From positions 61,561-125,560 of the forward strand of contig QANU01109201.1 of assembly GCA_003254905.1 (NCBI GenBank): a stretch of DNA of 64,000 nucleotides. Reading direction: 5' to 3'. The DNA is from Nissolia schottii. Its lineage: Eukaryota > Streptophyta > Magnoliopsida > Fabales > Fabaceae. The notes beneath the pieces were generated by a model. The model was not told the origin of the DNA. It ran no database searches and saw nothing but the letters and a program-made list of their open reading frames with translations. Every line of letters begins with the position of its first letter. Position 1 is the first letter of the stretch. This document shows, one piece after another, positions 11,601-24,861 of this stretch. The translations under genes were made by a program, and so were the position numbers.

Positions 11601-14128
11601 ATTTTTGCTCTATGTCACCTTTCCTCAAAACTCTTCCATGTACAACCCTAAAACATTTTCCACATATTCCAGCCTTTATAAATCACTTATTATCATCTTC
11701 AAATCACATTCATCTAAAACAAATCATTAATAATGCAAGTAAATTCATTTTTAAGCCTAAAACACATATTATGTGCATTTTCTCATAAATCACATAAACA
11801 TGCAAAAAGGCATAGAACCATCAAGGAAGGGTTTTAGTGAGTTTACCCACAAATCTTAACAATCAAAAATATATTTATCCTAATCAAATCATTAGCAACA
11901 CATGCAAGTTCATTTCAAGGCATAAAACACATAAACATAAACACACATAACACACATAATCATCCACAAGCTCAAGAGCATTAGGGAGTGAGTAAAAGCC
12001 TAAGTTACCCACTTCCAAAGAGTTCCTTGGTTGGTGGTGGGAGTGTTGACAAGAAGCCTCCAAAGTGTTGGAGCACCACTTGCTTGCTTCCTTCAAAATG
12101 GGGTGATGTGCTTGTGTTCTTGTGAGGAGTGGCTTGAGTTTTCTAGAGAGAACAAGGTAAGGATTCTTCTCTAGATTTTTAGTGGAAGAAAATGAGAATG
12201 AGATGAGGGAACTTGGGGCTTGTGGGGTTCGGTTTTGGAGAAGGAAAATAATGGAGGAATGCTTGATTTTTACCTTGGAGACTATGGTGTTTCTTGGAGC
12301 TTGGAAATGCTAAGAGAAGAAATGTGTTGAAGATGAAAAATGAAGTGAGGAGGGGCTGTTGGGGGTTCGGCCAAGAGGCTGAAATGGAGAGAAGAGAAAT
12401 TAATTTTTGTTGAAATTTAGTAAAAAGGTGAATAGTAGAAGGTATGGTTTATGATTTGATGAGGTATGGTGATAGACATTTGGAAGCTTAAATTAGGGAG
12501 ATATTTTTGACTAAAATTCCCTTCACTAACCGTGCAGCCCATCACCATGCTGCTGAGGAGATTTTAATTTCTCCCGGTCCCGGTTCGCTCGTGTTTTATC
12601 GCTCGCAGTCTCAGTGCGTCGCGCACAGTCGTCCGAAAAATATTCCGTTTGTACCGTCGCGATCCTCTATTTCCCACCTACCTAAGGGTATTAATATTAA
12701 AGGTGCTTGTGAAATTTTTCTCCGGGAGATTATTTTCACGTACGCCGTTTTGCGTGCCAAATTTCATCGGTAACCGATGGCGGTTCGGTTGTGCGCCGAA
12801 TTTTCTACCGCGACATGTCGAAATTCCTAGCGATATTTTAACTAAAATTTTCTAATTAACTCTCTAATCGTGCTTAGAAAATTAATTAATCATTTATATT
12901 TTACGAATATTTTTCTAAGGGAAAATCGGGATGTTACAGGAGCCATTCTATATTGGGTATGGAAATAGAAATAACCTTGGGTTGCAACTATATACTGAAG
13001 TTCACCTCCCTCTCTGGAGGTTCGCCCAGAAGGTTGCTAGAAAAGAAGTCTAAGAACTCACATACAACTATTATCTGCTTGAAAATTGGACCTTCTGTTT
13101 CTAGCCCCTTACTACTGGAAGGTGACTGTTTCAACCTCAGTCTAACAAACGCAAGGTGTCCATGGGCGAGACCAGAATATCCAAGGATGTGCAACTGATG
13201 CCATGAAATATTAGTAATGGACCTTTTGAACACTCGAAACAAATGGTCATGTCATGACAATCCATTGTGGCATGGCAATATGCCAAGTAATCCATCCCCA
13301 TAATAACATCAAATTCTACAATGTTTAAAATTATCAGATCTGCCATCCATCTAGCTAATCCTGACTTCATAGGACCAAAAAAATGAACACACTGGGAAGG
13401 GTTTACTTGAGGAAACCCTGACTTGGAAAGGTTTCCTGAGTGTGTGGATTAAATATAGCGTCCAATCGTGATTCTATTGTCAAGATCGAGACACACGTCA
13501 TAGTTTCTCTAACCTGACGAAGAATTACACTCAAGGCAGGCGCTCAGTAAGCCATTTTCAAAGCAGAACCACAGGTGTAGCATGGTCGTCAGCTCATCCC
13601 TAACTATAGATAAAGCAATCGCCAAATCCAATCCACATGAGAGATGAAGAACCGTTAGGATGAGGGAGAGAATAGGCGAAGGAAAGGATGAATTCTGAAA
13701 TGCAGTACTAACTAGAAAGTTTCCCTCAAATGGATATATTCCAATGACTAAGGAAGAGCTGACGATTGAACTAGCAATAGCAAGCTAGTAAAGTATTTAA
13801 TTACCCTAGGAATGAAAAGTAAGGATTGAACTAGCATGTTCTATCAATGAAATCAGATTCAACTCCTGTAAAGGAAGGAGATGGAAAGATAAAAGGATAG
13901 AATAGAATCCCCTAAGATGGATTACCTTTTATAATAAGGAAGGGAATCTCTTTGATTGCTTGCGACAACTTAACGATGCTCATTAACATTTGTTATGGTT
14001 CCTTTCTCTACCTTTTGTCTTTCGTTTTACTGGGCAGGCATAAGCTATAGTTTATAAGTAATACCCTTCGCATGTTCATTCCTCCCTCTCCAAAGTTATG
14101 TTTACTTTATTGCAAGGTGGATGGGCGT

Positions 14129-14497
14129 TGTAACATCCCAATTTTTTCTCTTATAAAGATTTCAAGTAATAAATAAATACGGATCAATTATTAAGACCAA
14201 AAAAAATTAAATTATTAAATTTATTTCTTAAAAATGCTATTCTAAAAATATTTTAGACATACGGTTGTGACCTACTAATTTTTTTGTTAATATTTTAATT
14301 TTTTGTTGAGATATTCTTAAATTTATTTTTATATTAATGTATTTTACAGACTCCCTTGAGTTATAATTAAATCCCAATGATGATAAAAATCACCTCAAAT
14401 CTCATGAAATCCCACAAAATCGCAAAATCACTATTTTGACTGGGATTTATTATGCAAAATCTTTGTAAAGAAAAAAAATCCGGAATGTACGAAGTGA
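14129..14497. other. AT-rich stretch starting TGTAACATCCC, possible LTR remnant
   Basis: TGTAACATCCC at 14129 resembles an LTR end of the gypsy kind, and the AT-rich sequence after it stops where NUP1 3' flank homology begins. It could be the 5' LTR edge of the chromovirus fossil. No primer-binding site is evident, so this is tentative. Confidence 0.3.
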
Positions 14498-14995
14498 TTG
14501 TATGGCACTCGCAAAACGAAGTGACTACCGAAGCATTCTCCACGCTAAAATAGTAAAATAAATGGCATAAAGGTAAGTAAGACGCAACCAGCAATTTATC
14601 ATTCACAGATTGCTCACCGGAACAATCAGCTATGCCTATTCCTTGCTATGATACAAGTAACGAGAATACAAGGATCATTTTCAACATCGTAGCTATAACC
14701 CAATCCTGAAACTTCTATGACCTAAACACCTTACAGGTACAGAAAGGGCATCTTCTATCACACGATACCATTACAAAATTGTGAGAAATTATGCCTTGCA
14801 TTTTGAAAGAAGCAAGACAAAGACCGACAAGCTTGTATATGTTGATTGGCTTTCTTTCAATGGCATCACTTGCCCAGATGGCTAACTGAACAGTAATATT
14901 TAGAAATCCACTCACCTTTAGAGCTTATTTATTTGTTGCACTAATGATGTGCATACAGCAGCAGGGAAAGTAATAGCCATTCCTATAATTAGTCT

Positions 14996-17900
14996 TTACT
15001 TCTTTCGCAGCTTTCTACTAACCCTCACAAATTTTCGACCAGACTTGTCGCCACCACCAGATCCCAATGAGAAACCCCCTCCTCCGGCGATAAAGTTTAT
15101 ACTGCCAGAAGCCTGAACTGGAGATGGGCTCTGTGGACCAATATTCTGTTGACTACCAAACTGGAAAGGACTCGCTCCCGTTGGAGTGGGAGTTAGAGTT
15201 GAAGTTGATGCTCCAAATGAAAAATTTGATTGAAGCTGGGCAGGTTGTTGACTAAATACAGGGGCCACAGGTGGAGTTGCTTGAACTGTGTCCTCTGCCA
15301 TGCTATCCTCCATACCCATCTGATCATTATTAACAGTAGAAGCTGAACCAAATGCAAAAACCGGACTAGGACTTCCCAGCGTATTTTGCACGTTGGTAGT
15401 AGCTGCAGCTGAAGTGAAAGAAAACTGAGGACCTGATGACACACTTGCGGATGATCCAAACATCATGGGTGAACTAGTAGAAGCAACGGAAGGAGTGGAT
15501 GTTCCAAAAGGAAACCTAGAGGTAGATGAAGTTGATGAACTGAAGGCAGAACCAAAGGGGGCCTTGCTGGGCTGCCAACTAGAAAGCCCAAATGTAGTGC
15601 CACTAACAGAGCTCACGGGATTGGCTTCTGAAGAGGAAGCAGGGTTACTTTGTCCAGAAGTGGTAACAGAGCTTAAAATATTTGTGGCAGTACTTGAAGA
15701 AGGAAACAATGAACTCGCTGAAGGAAAAGCTGGATTCACAATAGACCCAAACAATGGAGATGATGCAGCTGAGCCAGATCCCACCAACTGACTCTGCACT
15801 GAGGTTGCAAAAACACTTGTAGCAGGAGGTGCCAGAGATCCAATTACAGACCCACTTGTAGTTCCAAAGACAGAACCCTGAGATGGGTTATTTACAGTGG
15901 ACAGCGCTGAAGAACTAAACCCAAAAATGCCACTCCCAGTGCTTCCACTAGCAGCAGATGAGCTACCGAACGTTCTGCTTAGATTACCAGTTCCTGCATC
16001 CTGCCTGCCCTTAGTGTCCGCGGGTTCTGAGCCAGAAGTAGATGATAAAGGTAAACCTGTCAATGGTGAAGGGGTGGCTCCAAATTTGAAAAAGGAAATT
16101 GGCGGAGACAGCGATGTCATCACTGTAGTCGAGGAACTATTACTGGATGAATTTACAGCCGATGTGCTAGTTGTCATTGTGGTACTAGTGGAAGCCACAG
16201 TGGCATCAATGTTGCTGGTGCTTGCTGCAAGAGATGAGTTACTGAATTTGTTTGAACAATTTGTAACCATAGGTGGGAATGGACAGGAAAATGAAGGTCC
16301 ATTATTTTGACTCGAACTGTTGCCAAAAGTAAATATATTGGTGGGTGATGTCAATGATGATGCTGATGCTGCAGATGAAACAGCTGGTTCAGATGGGGGA
16401 GTGGAGAATCCAGAAACCACATTAGTCTTGGCATCAGGCTTAAAAGATTCAAGAACTTCTGGCTTTGAATCAGCTACACCAGCAATAGTAGTAGCTGGGC
16501 TGCAAATTAAGGGATCACTTAGTACATTAATCTGAGTAACCTTGATGTGTAAAGGGTTATTTTAAGAGAGATTTTTTAAATGTAAGCAAATAATTCCACA
16601 CACTAACCTGTTTGAGCTTCTCAGCTTTGAGTCAGAAGCACCAAATTTGAGAGCAGCAGATTCACCGCCAACTAATGACGAAAAATTAAATGGCACTTGA
16701 GGAACATTGTCAACATTTTTGCTGATGCCAAATTTAACTAATGGAACATTAGCACCTGAGGTTGATGAGTCAATTTTCTTCAAACCAAATACAGGACCTG
16801 ATTTAGTAGAATCCTTTGATGGAGCATCAGCAGCTGTCAGCTCTGTTGAAGCAACTACTTCATCAGCAGCTGTCAGCTCTGTTGAAGCAACTACTTTACT
16901 CCCAAAATTAAACAGGTTAGGATTAGCAACTGATCCATTTGGCGAAGGTATCTTATTGGAACCTAAAATCGAGTGTGTAGCCTCTGAAACTGCAGGCACA
17001 GCTAGCTTAGAAGTAAGATCAGGGATAGATGAAGTTTTTGAGTTCAATACATTGTCCTTCTCATCAACTATAGACCCAGCAGCACTCCCAAGAGGTTCAC
17101 CATCTATTTTACTTCTAGATGGAATTATTACAGATGAAGCTAGGGTCTCCTGTACAGTATTTTCAGTAACACAGGTAGTTTTCTCTGCCACAGAAGTGGA
17201 GCCTATTGTTTGTTTTCCAGATAAAGGAGACACGTCCCCATTAGGATTAGCATCATCTTCCAGCTCCAGGTAATCCTTCCAAAAAAATTAAAAAATAAAT
17301 AACAGTAAATAACCATGATCTGAGTTTGAATCATATCTCTTCATTTGAAAATTCAGCTTACTTGTTCCTTTCAGGAATAAAAATCAAATGTATCTAAGAA
17401 ATAAAAAATATCCCGGCAATTGCTTTGGTGATCATTATTTGGGAGCTAAAAGGAATAAAGCAACAAATCACTATAAACATGATTCATAATACCAGCTCTT
17501 CCTAAGATATCAAAAAATAAACATAAGGCTACGCATTAGAATTAAAATCGAAATAGCTACAGAAATCCATCAAACAGATAATTAAACAAATTGCAAACCT
17601 CATGTGCACTCATATGAAATGCTCTCCTTTTCTGTGGGGGATAAGAAACAGGATTTGTGACAGAAGAATCTCCCAATTTTCCAATAGATATGACTCGCTC
17701 CCTTGGGACTGTAGCTGAATCAGTTGCAACAGGAACTAATCCATTACTAGGACCAACAAGCTTCAGTGGGCCATTTTCAACCTTACCTATCTGTGATGCT
17801 AGCTTTTGACCACTAGCAAGCGAATTTCCATTAGAAACATCTAATTCCCTGTCTTGTATGTTGTCCAAGAACTTCAATGAATCTACTGTCTGCATGCTTC

Positions 17901-20900
17901 GAAGGGCCTGTCCTTGTAACATGGATAATGACAATTTTAGTGGAGACTTATCATTCATGGATGGTATTGTAAATGCAGATGATTTTTCTTTAGGGGAAGC
18001 CAACTTGTCAATTTGCTGCAGTATTTTTGAGGCCATCTCACTAGATTTTGAGGGTAGTCGAGGAAAGCTTGTACTAGGTACAGTGTCATCTACATTGTCT
18101 GCTGACAATTTCATAGGGCTTCGCTTGACTTCACCCAACAGCAAAGGCTTCTTCCCAGAAGATGAAGGTTGCAGGGAAGCATCAATGCCAAAACCACTCC
18201 TTGCTATAGACATAAGGCTTCTCGAATGAGGTACGGTCAAGCCTTTAGAAGACAGAAGATTAGACCTTTGACGGATTCGACGTATAGGACCAATAGATCC
18301 TATATCATTATCTAATACCGAACTTCTACGTTTTAATGCCTGCCAAAAATCAGGAGGAAAAAAGGGAAAATCCAGTTACACATTCCGGAAATAGATCCCT
18401 TAAACACACACTAAAAGAAGACATACATACACAAGTATGCATACCCCTTGTTTAGATCCAGAAAGCATATCATTATCCAGTGCATACTGAGCTGATGATG
18501 ACGGCTCACCTTCACCAGCAACCCCAACACCCTTTAAAGTAGGAGAAACCAGATAAAATTTTCAATTTTTCAATAAAAGAAACATCACAACCCAAAGTAC
18601 TCATTCATTAAATGGCAAACCTTGAACATAGAGGCAGGATAAACTCTGGCATAAGGTGCTCGAGCCATGCTATATATTGCAAATCTACCACGAGATCTAG
18701 GGTTAACAAAACCATTTTCATGAACCCTACCAATTGTAGTAGCCCTAGGCACAATTGATGTAATAGGGGATTTCAGAGTTAAGCATTGATTCTTTAGCAG
18801 AGTTGGATCCTCCCTTTGAACACATTGTAAGCCAAGAATTGATTGGGAGACCCTGGAGGGTGGGCTCCCCATGTAAGCCTTTGCAAGCTCCGCAGGTGAA
18901 GCAACATCCTCAATAGGAGCCTAAAAGACATTAAATATATTTGATGGATATTAATACGGATATTAACTTCTCATTCACAAAATGCAATATATAAAGTATA
19001 TATCAGAGATCGGTATGATGCAAATCTTCATACACTGGAAGCTGCATATTGGATAGAAACAAGACGGTTTTCAATTCCATTTTCTAGTGCTGGAGTTTTG
19101 GAATATTCTTCCTTTTGTTCACCCAACAACATTGGATCTGATGGAACCACTTCTGGCCTCTTCTCTTCTTCCCCGGCAGGTGAATCCACAGTTCTTGAAT
19201 GCATAAGTGCTGTCAAACGATCAATATCTGATCTGTGGAATAATAGACAATTATCATGTACAGGATTTTTAAAAATTAAAAAAAAAAAAAAAAAACAGGT
19301 TATCCCAAAAGGACTACTATCTAATAATAATACAGAATAGCATGAACTCAATATCAAGCAGCAAATTGGAACAACTTTATAAACTTAAACAATTCATACA
19401 GTTAGTACAAATTATAGAATGACAATCAATCATTATCCCACTAGGTGCTATCAGTTAAATGGATCCAACAACACAGGGCTCTATTTAAAACCACACAATT
19501 GTATTGACCATCACTTCACACCATAAAAACTTGAATATATATTTTCTGGAAATAAGCTAGGAGAACCACCCTCTATTATATAACTAAACAAATAAACAAA
19601 AATTAGTAAAATGAAGAGACGTTTTACTGAACACCAAAAGCTTCAATGAATGACAGAAACTTCAAATCAATATAAGAAATTCAAAACCAATCCAATAGAC
19701 TGCCTAACCCACGGATAAAGCCTATATATTTCACTATATGACATCACGATGTGATATCATTTAACCTTTCACTCTGTATCATAGTAGACGTGTGGAGGGG
19801 CTCAACAACAAAATCAATGGCCATGTTATACACGGAATAAAAAATTATCAATTCACTAAAGTTATACATATTCATACATTGAAAAAAAAAATTACCTAGT
19901 GAAAGTGTTCTGCTTTAGTAGTTTCTCAAGTTCAGTTAATCCACCTCCATCAGAGTAGTTAGTTTGCAGAGAACTGTCACCAACTACTCCAAGTGGATTG
20001 CCAGAGGAATCATTTGCAACCTGTCCCATCATACCACAAAGAACAAAACAAAATGACAGTGACGCCAATAACAGCAAAACCTTAAATCAATATTAAAATT
20101 GAGGCAAATACAAATAAGAATTATATAAGTAATGACCAAAAAATATTCAACTATAGGAGAAAAGGGTACAAGCCCCTAGCCACGAGAAACGGTCATACAA
20201 GCACTGCAAGAAACTCCACCAAACATGCAGTTTTTTTTGGTTAAGATGCAATTATTTGTTATTTATTTTTATTATCTATTTCTTAAGAATTATTATTTTT
20301 ATCTTAAATGATCTTTACCAACAAACACTATGAAGAAACCTTCGACCGAAAGAAAAAAAAAATTAAAAGAAAGTAGACAAGAATTAAGCACAATAATACC
20401 AGCAACAAATTAAGTTCTCCAACGAAATCAAAAGTACGGTCAATGAATTTGCAGTGTGTGTTATCCATCTTGTTAGAACTTTATAAATACTAGTGTCTTG
20501 ACACATAATTTTAAATTTAGCCTTTTAAAAAGAGTGAACATCTATTTTGGTCCCTAAAAAAGGCTGTGACATCATATTAGTCCTTTAAAAAATTGTCAAC
20601 AAATAGGTCACAAGAAGTTAAATTGTGACATCCCCTTAGTCCTTCTGTTATATAATGTTACCATAAATTAGGAAATAGACAAACTAGTCGATTCCATCAC
20701 TTTACCTAAACATCAAAAAGACGAAAGTGATGTCATATTTCAACTTTAAAGGACCTATTTGATCTCAAACAATTTCCAAAGACATATGCAATGTCATATT
20801 TTAACTTTAAGAAACCTCTTTAATGTCAAAAACCTTTCAAGAACTAAGTTGATGCTGAATGCATCCTTTAAGGACCAAAATAGATATTTGCTCTTACAAT

Positions 20901-23534
20901 TACAAAAATTAGTCATTAAAGGGTTTTGAAGCTTTCAACAGCTACTCATTAACCAAAAACGATTATAATTATTTGTGTAGTGAATAGATAGCAGAAAATG
21001 CTTGTCTAATAACATGGTTTACAATAAAATATAATGCCATCATTTGATTGATGTAGTTGACCCACCTAGTGGAAATATAGGGCTTGTTGAATCAAGATAA
21101 GGGGAGATTTTTATAACTACCGGGCCACCATAACTTCCTATTTTTCACCAAAAGAAAAGGTCTATATAATCTTAAAACGCCATGAGACCAAAGCTTGCCT
21201 GAATCATATATGAGAACTCCATTCATATATTCCTATGCAACTAGCAATAATTTCATCAATAATGCCCCAAGTCAATAACAATGTTGCTCGTCCCAAAGAT
21301 GCAATAACAAAGCACAAACAGTATGAAAACACCAATACCTTGCCAGATGTGCTAAAACGTATTTTAACACACTGAAATATTAGCACAACTTAATCATGCT
21401 ACTTAATTCCTAACAATGTATGTTGTACTTCAATGCCATACCCAATTTTAATTAAAACTAAGCTGTTTTCAGTAGAGAAGTCCACAAGTTCAAGTCTATA
21501 AGTGATGTCAGTTGATCTTGAGGCACAGGTTTTTACAACAATGCACAGGGAAGAAGTACTTAATGGAGGGTCTTCAAGAAGTGCTAACTAAGCCTATCCT
21601 GAAATGCAATATGAAGCTGAGGAATGCATATGCTGCCCCTTAAAGAGTCTTTAAATAAACCAAGAAAAGTCGATAAAAGAGGCATAATCTGATTTCATAA
21701 ACATATAATATATATCAACTGAAGTAGAATAGGTAAGATATCAAGAAATTGTAATTAAACAAAATGAACCCCGAAATATTTTTGACAGCGTCATGGGAAA
21801 GAAACGATACACAGTTTATTATAAAATTGCATGCACACATATGAAACACAAAACTGGACAACCAAAGAGATGCAAACATTGTTATAAAATATGGGTAACA
21901 TGCATACTTACAGAAACAGCCGCTTCCTGGTGATTGTGCCCCACTTGCTGCACTCTTTCTGTGGCCAAAAATAAATATCGGTGAAACATAAATAAAGAAT
22001 CATGACATTTACTTCAATATCAGAGAACAGCACACACAATTGAAAAAAAAGGGAGGGTCACAAAAAGTTACGACTAACAAGTTACCAATAACATATACCA
22101 ACATGACAATTTACGACAGCATTTAACGAGAATCATAGCAACAAGATCACCACACCCGTACAAAAAGAACCCATGGCCTTCGCCCCCCATATCTCAGTTA
22201 CAGTCCCTTGCTCAGCTTAGAAATTAAATATGCATGCCAAAAATCTTATTGTTGACTAACATCATAAGTTGAGGTGTAAATAAAGAATCAGCTGCACACC
22301 TTTTTTTTGCACTATTCAGCAGCTAGCATCTTGTGGAATAATCTACTTGGGATATTTGGGGAATCTTGGGTATGTCTTGCAACCCTAGATACTTTTTTGT
22401 TGACAAGATTTGCTGGCTTTAGGAGGAGGAAAGAAGCTAACTACTTGTGGCAATGTACAGTTTTTGCCACTATTTGGTGCATCCAGCTAGAACGCGCAAC
22501 TCTCACGTTTTCAACAACAATTTCTTTAGAGGGTTCTCCATCACAGATATGTTGAGAGACTGAAAAGCTTTACTCCATGGATAGCTTTTGTCACTTTTGG
22601 TTTTTGTTCTTGTTCTTGTCTCTTTATAGAGGATCTCTTATCCTCTTACTTTCTGTAATTTCTTCTTCTCTTAATGAAATTCTTCTTTTTTATCCAGAAA
22701 AATCATCATAATTTCAGGGTACAGATAATACCATCTTAATCTTGTCCTTGAATATATTATTATATCAAGGTGAGAAGGGAACCAGCCAACATCCAATCCA
22801 CTCTGGCCATGCACCAAATGTAGGGGGACCATAACGATATTTAATGGGGACCTGTAGCAAATCCAAATCCTCCGAGTGATGCCGTGAGTTTGCTAACAGT
22901 AAATGCACTCCTCTAACCTAATGACCCTTTCCAATATAACGGGAAGATCAATCAGAGGCTTCTGAGCTCAGTCCTATACGTTCCAAGAAAAGATAACAAT
23001 AACTGTGGATCCGTTTATCAAGTCATTTATCACATCGCTTAAATTCATTAGTTATTCACGTTATGTTTGATTATAGAACCCCAACCCAGACCCATGAAGA
23101 CTAGTTGCGTAGAAAATACAATAGATAATATCAGGGCCACGCCATGACAAAATGTTCAAGCTTTCAGAAACATACCCCAAATATAATGGCCACTAAAATT
23201 CAGTTAGGTTTAAAAAGCACAACGATAACACGAGAAGAAATAATAAACGAACCCTGCTGCCGCTTTAAATGCTTTCGAAATTGATAAACACATTAACATT
23301 ATTAATAACTAGCAAAATCACAAGAGATTACTCAGAAGGGAACAAAAACTGAAAGGCATTAAAACAAAACCACAAATTAGCATTTCCGGGGGGGGGGGGG
23401 GGNCTCCTGCTAGGGTTTCTCAGTGATGTCGGCGGGCGATCGTACGGCGTTGTTTGTGCCCTCCGGAACGGTCGTTTCCGAAACTTTCCGAACCCTCCAC
23501 CTTGGTAAGGGTTATCCTCACGCGCCGTCGCCAT
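14996..23534 (-). CDS. NUP1: Nuclear pore protein NUP1 (NUP136), nine visible exons
   Basis: This is an FG-repeat nucleoporin of the plant nuclear basket, counterpart of animal Nup153 and linked in the family to mRNA export through TREX-2. Exons: 23534 to about 23404, 21958-21912, 20020-19896, 19232-19034, 18920-18621, 18531-18445, 18339-17599, 17275-16608, 16499-14996. All junctions are GT-AG and phases agree, giving about 1220 codons after exon 1. Arabidopsis-like blocks include TPYDRPPTSLRNP (exon 1), RSDIDRLTALM, GFVNPRSRGR, RRSSVLDNDIGS, SSEMASKILQQIDKL, KRRAFHMSAHE then DYLELEDD, EDSMAEDT and a basic C-terminus ending RKLRKK. The last exon is rich in FG and Ser/Thr. Exon 8 holds a 36 bp tandem duplication (16831/16867). 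Exon 1 runs into a G-run with an N at 23403, and the conserved WLSKLVDP-type segment expected next is not visible, so the assembly has probably lost part of exon 1. The 3' UTR extends toward 14498. Confidence 0.93.
20529..20895. mobile_element. Small inverted-repeat transposon (MITE-like) in NUP1 intron 2
   Basis: The left end AGAGTGAACATCTATTTTGG and the reverse complement of the right end, AGAGCAAATATCTATTTTGG, form an imperfect inverted repeat of about 30 bp, continuing into TCCCTAAA/TCCTTAAAG. The element is about 367 bp, AT-rich and has no coding capacity. A target duplication is not clear. Confidence 0.65.
22305..22690 (+). mobile_element. LINE-1 type 3' end fragment in NUP1 intron 1
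   Basis: The plus-strand translation carries FRRRKEANYLWQCTVFATIW and following text, typical of the C-terminal zinc-finger part of plant L1 reverse transcriptase proteins. A T-rich 3' tail follows the stop (about 22560-22690), ending near AATGAAATTCTTC. It runs antisense to NUP1. Only the last ~80 codons are present, as expected of a 5'-truncated LINE insertion. Confidence 0.75.
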
Positions 23535-23700
23535 GAGAGAGAAAGCTAGAGAGAGAAACGGAGGAGCTTCGAAAAAGATCAAGAGAGGGAGGGGCTGGGC
23601 GTGCAAAATTAGGGTTTTAATCGTAGAGAGAGAAATAAAATAAATTAGGAATTACTAGTAATTATTTTGGTAAGGTGAGCAATTATTAGTATTTTGCTGC
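23535..23700 (-). promoter_or_regulatory. NUP1 5' UTR and proximal promoter
   Basis: About 170 bp lie between the NUP1 start codon and the end of the PMD transposon. The GA-rich stretch (GAGAGAGAAAG-type, read as CT-rich on the gene strand) next to the ATG is typical of plant 5' leaders. The rest of any promoter must lie beyond the transposon or be supplied by it. Confidence 0.45.
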
Positions 23701-23710
23701 GGGATAACAA

Positions 23711-23820
23711 TTTTTTTACCCTAAATAAAACATAGAAAATAGGTCATTTTAATAAACTAATTGTAGTTATTTTTAAAATAAATCAATTTTTTTTATAAAG
23801 AGAATCGACTCCCATAAAAG
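23711..23820 (+). repeat. Left inverted repeat of the PMD transposon
   Basis: This pairs with 27439-27566 in reverse complement; small indels separate the arms. Confidence 0.75.
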
Positions 23821-24861
23821 AAATTATTAATTTTTTTTTAAAACAGCAGTTTATCATGTATTATTCTTTGTTTTGAAAAAAATAAGAGTCGATTTAAATT
23901 GACTTTTGTGTATTATATCCAAAATTAAATTTATAAATAGATATACATACTCATTTGTAGTGTGTATAAAGGTTTAGATTTTTTGTGAGTTAGAAAAAAA
24001 GTAAGATTTTGTTTTATGATATGTCTGTTTATGGATGTCTTTTATGGATGATTTGTTACTTGTCGTTTTTTGTTAAGTTGTTAGTAACTTTATTCTTTAT
24101 TCATACCTAAACAAATTAGTCATAAAGAAATAATAAACTCAACGAAATAAATCACATAATAAAATAACATACATAAAGGTACATAAAGTTACGTTAAAGT
24201 TACAAAATAATATATACAACCAAAATAACACTAAACTATCTATCTGTGGCATTGTGGTGTCGACTTCTATGGACATGGTATTTTCTTCCATGTGACACAT
24301 CGGCGTGCACCTCAGACGATTGGAACGGCACGGATGCTGCTGCGGAGCTCCACCTAAGCCCCGTCTTCACCCTATGATGACCCTAACAGAGGAGACATTG
24401 TCTGCTACAAGGCACCAAAAAGATCCCGCTGCATGGCAATTGTGTTGGGGGAAGCGTTAGGCCCAACACCTGATGGGGAAGTTGGCAAGAATTGTCGAAC
24501 CATTTCCATTTCCTCATCGGTGCCCAAGAACATGGCCTCCCAAAGTGATCCACCTGGCGTGTGTGGCTGAGGTCGATAGACATCTCCCATTGGAGTCTGC
24601 AGCTCTGGTAAGAAAACCCCATCTAAAGTTAATCTAGTGTCAACCTGACCAGACTGGGTCTTAAGCCCTATCCTCGAAGCATACAATGTTGATGAAGCAA
24701 CAAATCCGCGATACGTCTCCTAGTGCTACCAAAAACCCATTGACGCCTCCCATCTTGCATAGTGACTGTTAGAAGCACCATCTATGGGGTGGGTTGAATC
24801 GTCATCCTGGCCGAGCTCAACATCCGCATATGCCTGCTGCTGGGGGGCTCACCGTCCATAA

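Larger units (their letters stand above)
9239..12938. mobile_element. 3700 bp solo LTR with perfect GGAGC target duplication
   Basis: The block starts TGTAACACCC and ends GGGATGTTACA. GGAGC lies immediately outside both ends (9234-9238 and 12939-12943), an exact 5 bp target duplication, so the edges are certain. It is the second copy of the LTR at 1-3953. It sits between the protease and reverse transcriptase regions of the chromovirus fossil and is therefore younger than it. No internal region remains, which fits LTR-LTR recombination. It contains a (TA)n run (10192-10215), the hairpin array (10458-10671) and the ~176 bp tandem repeat. Confidence 0.92.
6260..14128 (-). mobile_element. Ty3/gypsy chromovirus fossil with nested insertions
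   Basis: Minus-strand pol remnants are recognisable: protease text near 12990-13370 (a VIMGMDYL-type motif), reverse transcriptase near 8400-9230 ([18 protein letters not shown]), RNase H near 6720-6990 (WRHYLYG...IDHKSLKY) and the integrase zinc-finger region near 6260-6700. The order fits a chromovirus-type gypsy element. Two solo LTRs interrupt it. The rest of integrase and the 3' LTR are gone, replaced by the NUP1 fragment. The part from about 13400 to 14128 is probably gag and leader but too decayed to assign. It is old and broken in many places (more than ten), and predates both insertions. Confidence 0.8.

Noticed and set aside
1-12938. A single element with 1-3953 and 9239-12938 as its paired LTRs
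   Set aside because: The second LTR has its own perfect target duplication, the bases after 3953 do not match it, and the DNA between is a NUP1 fragment plus a different, older element on the minus strand.
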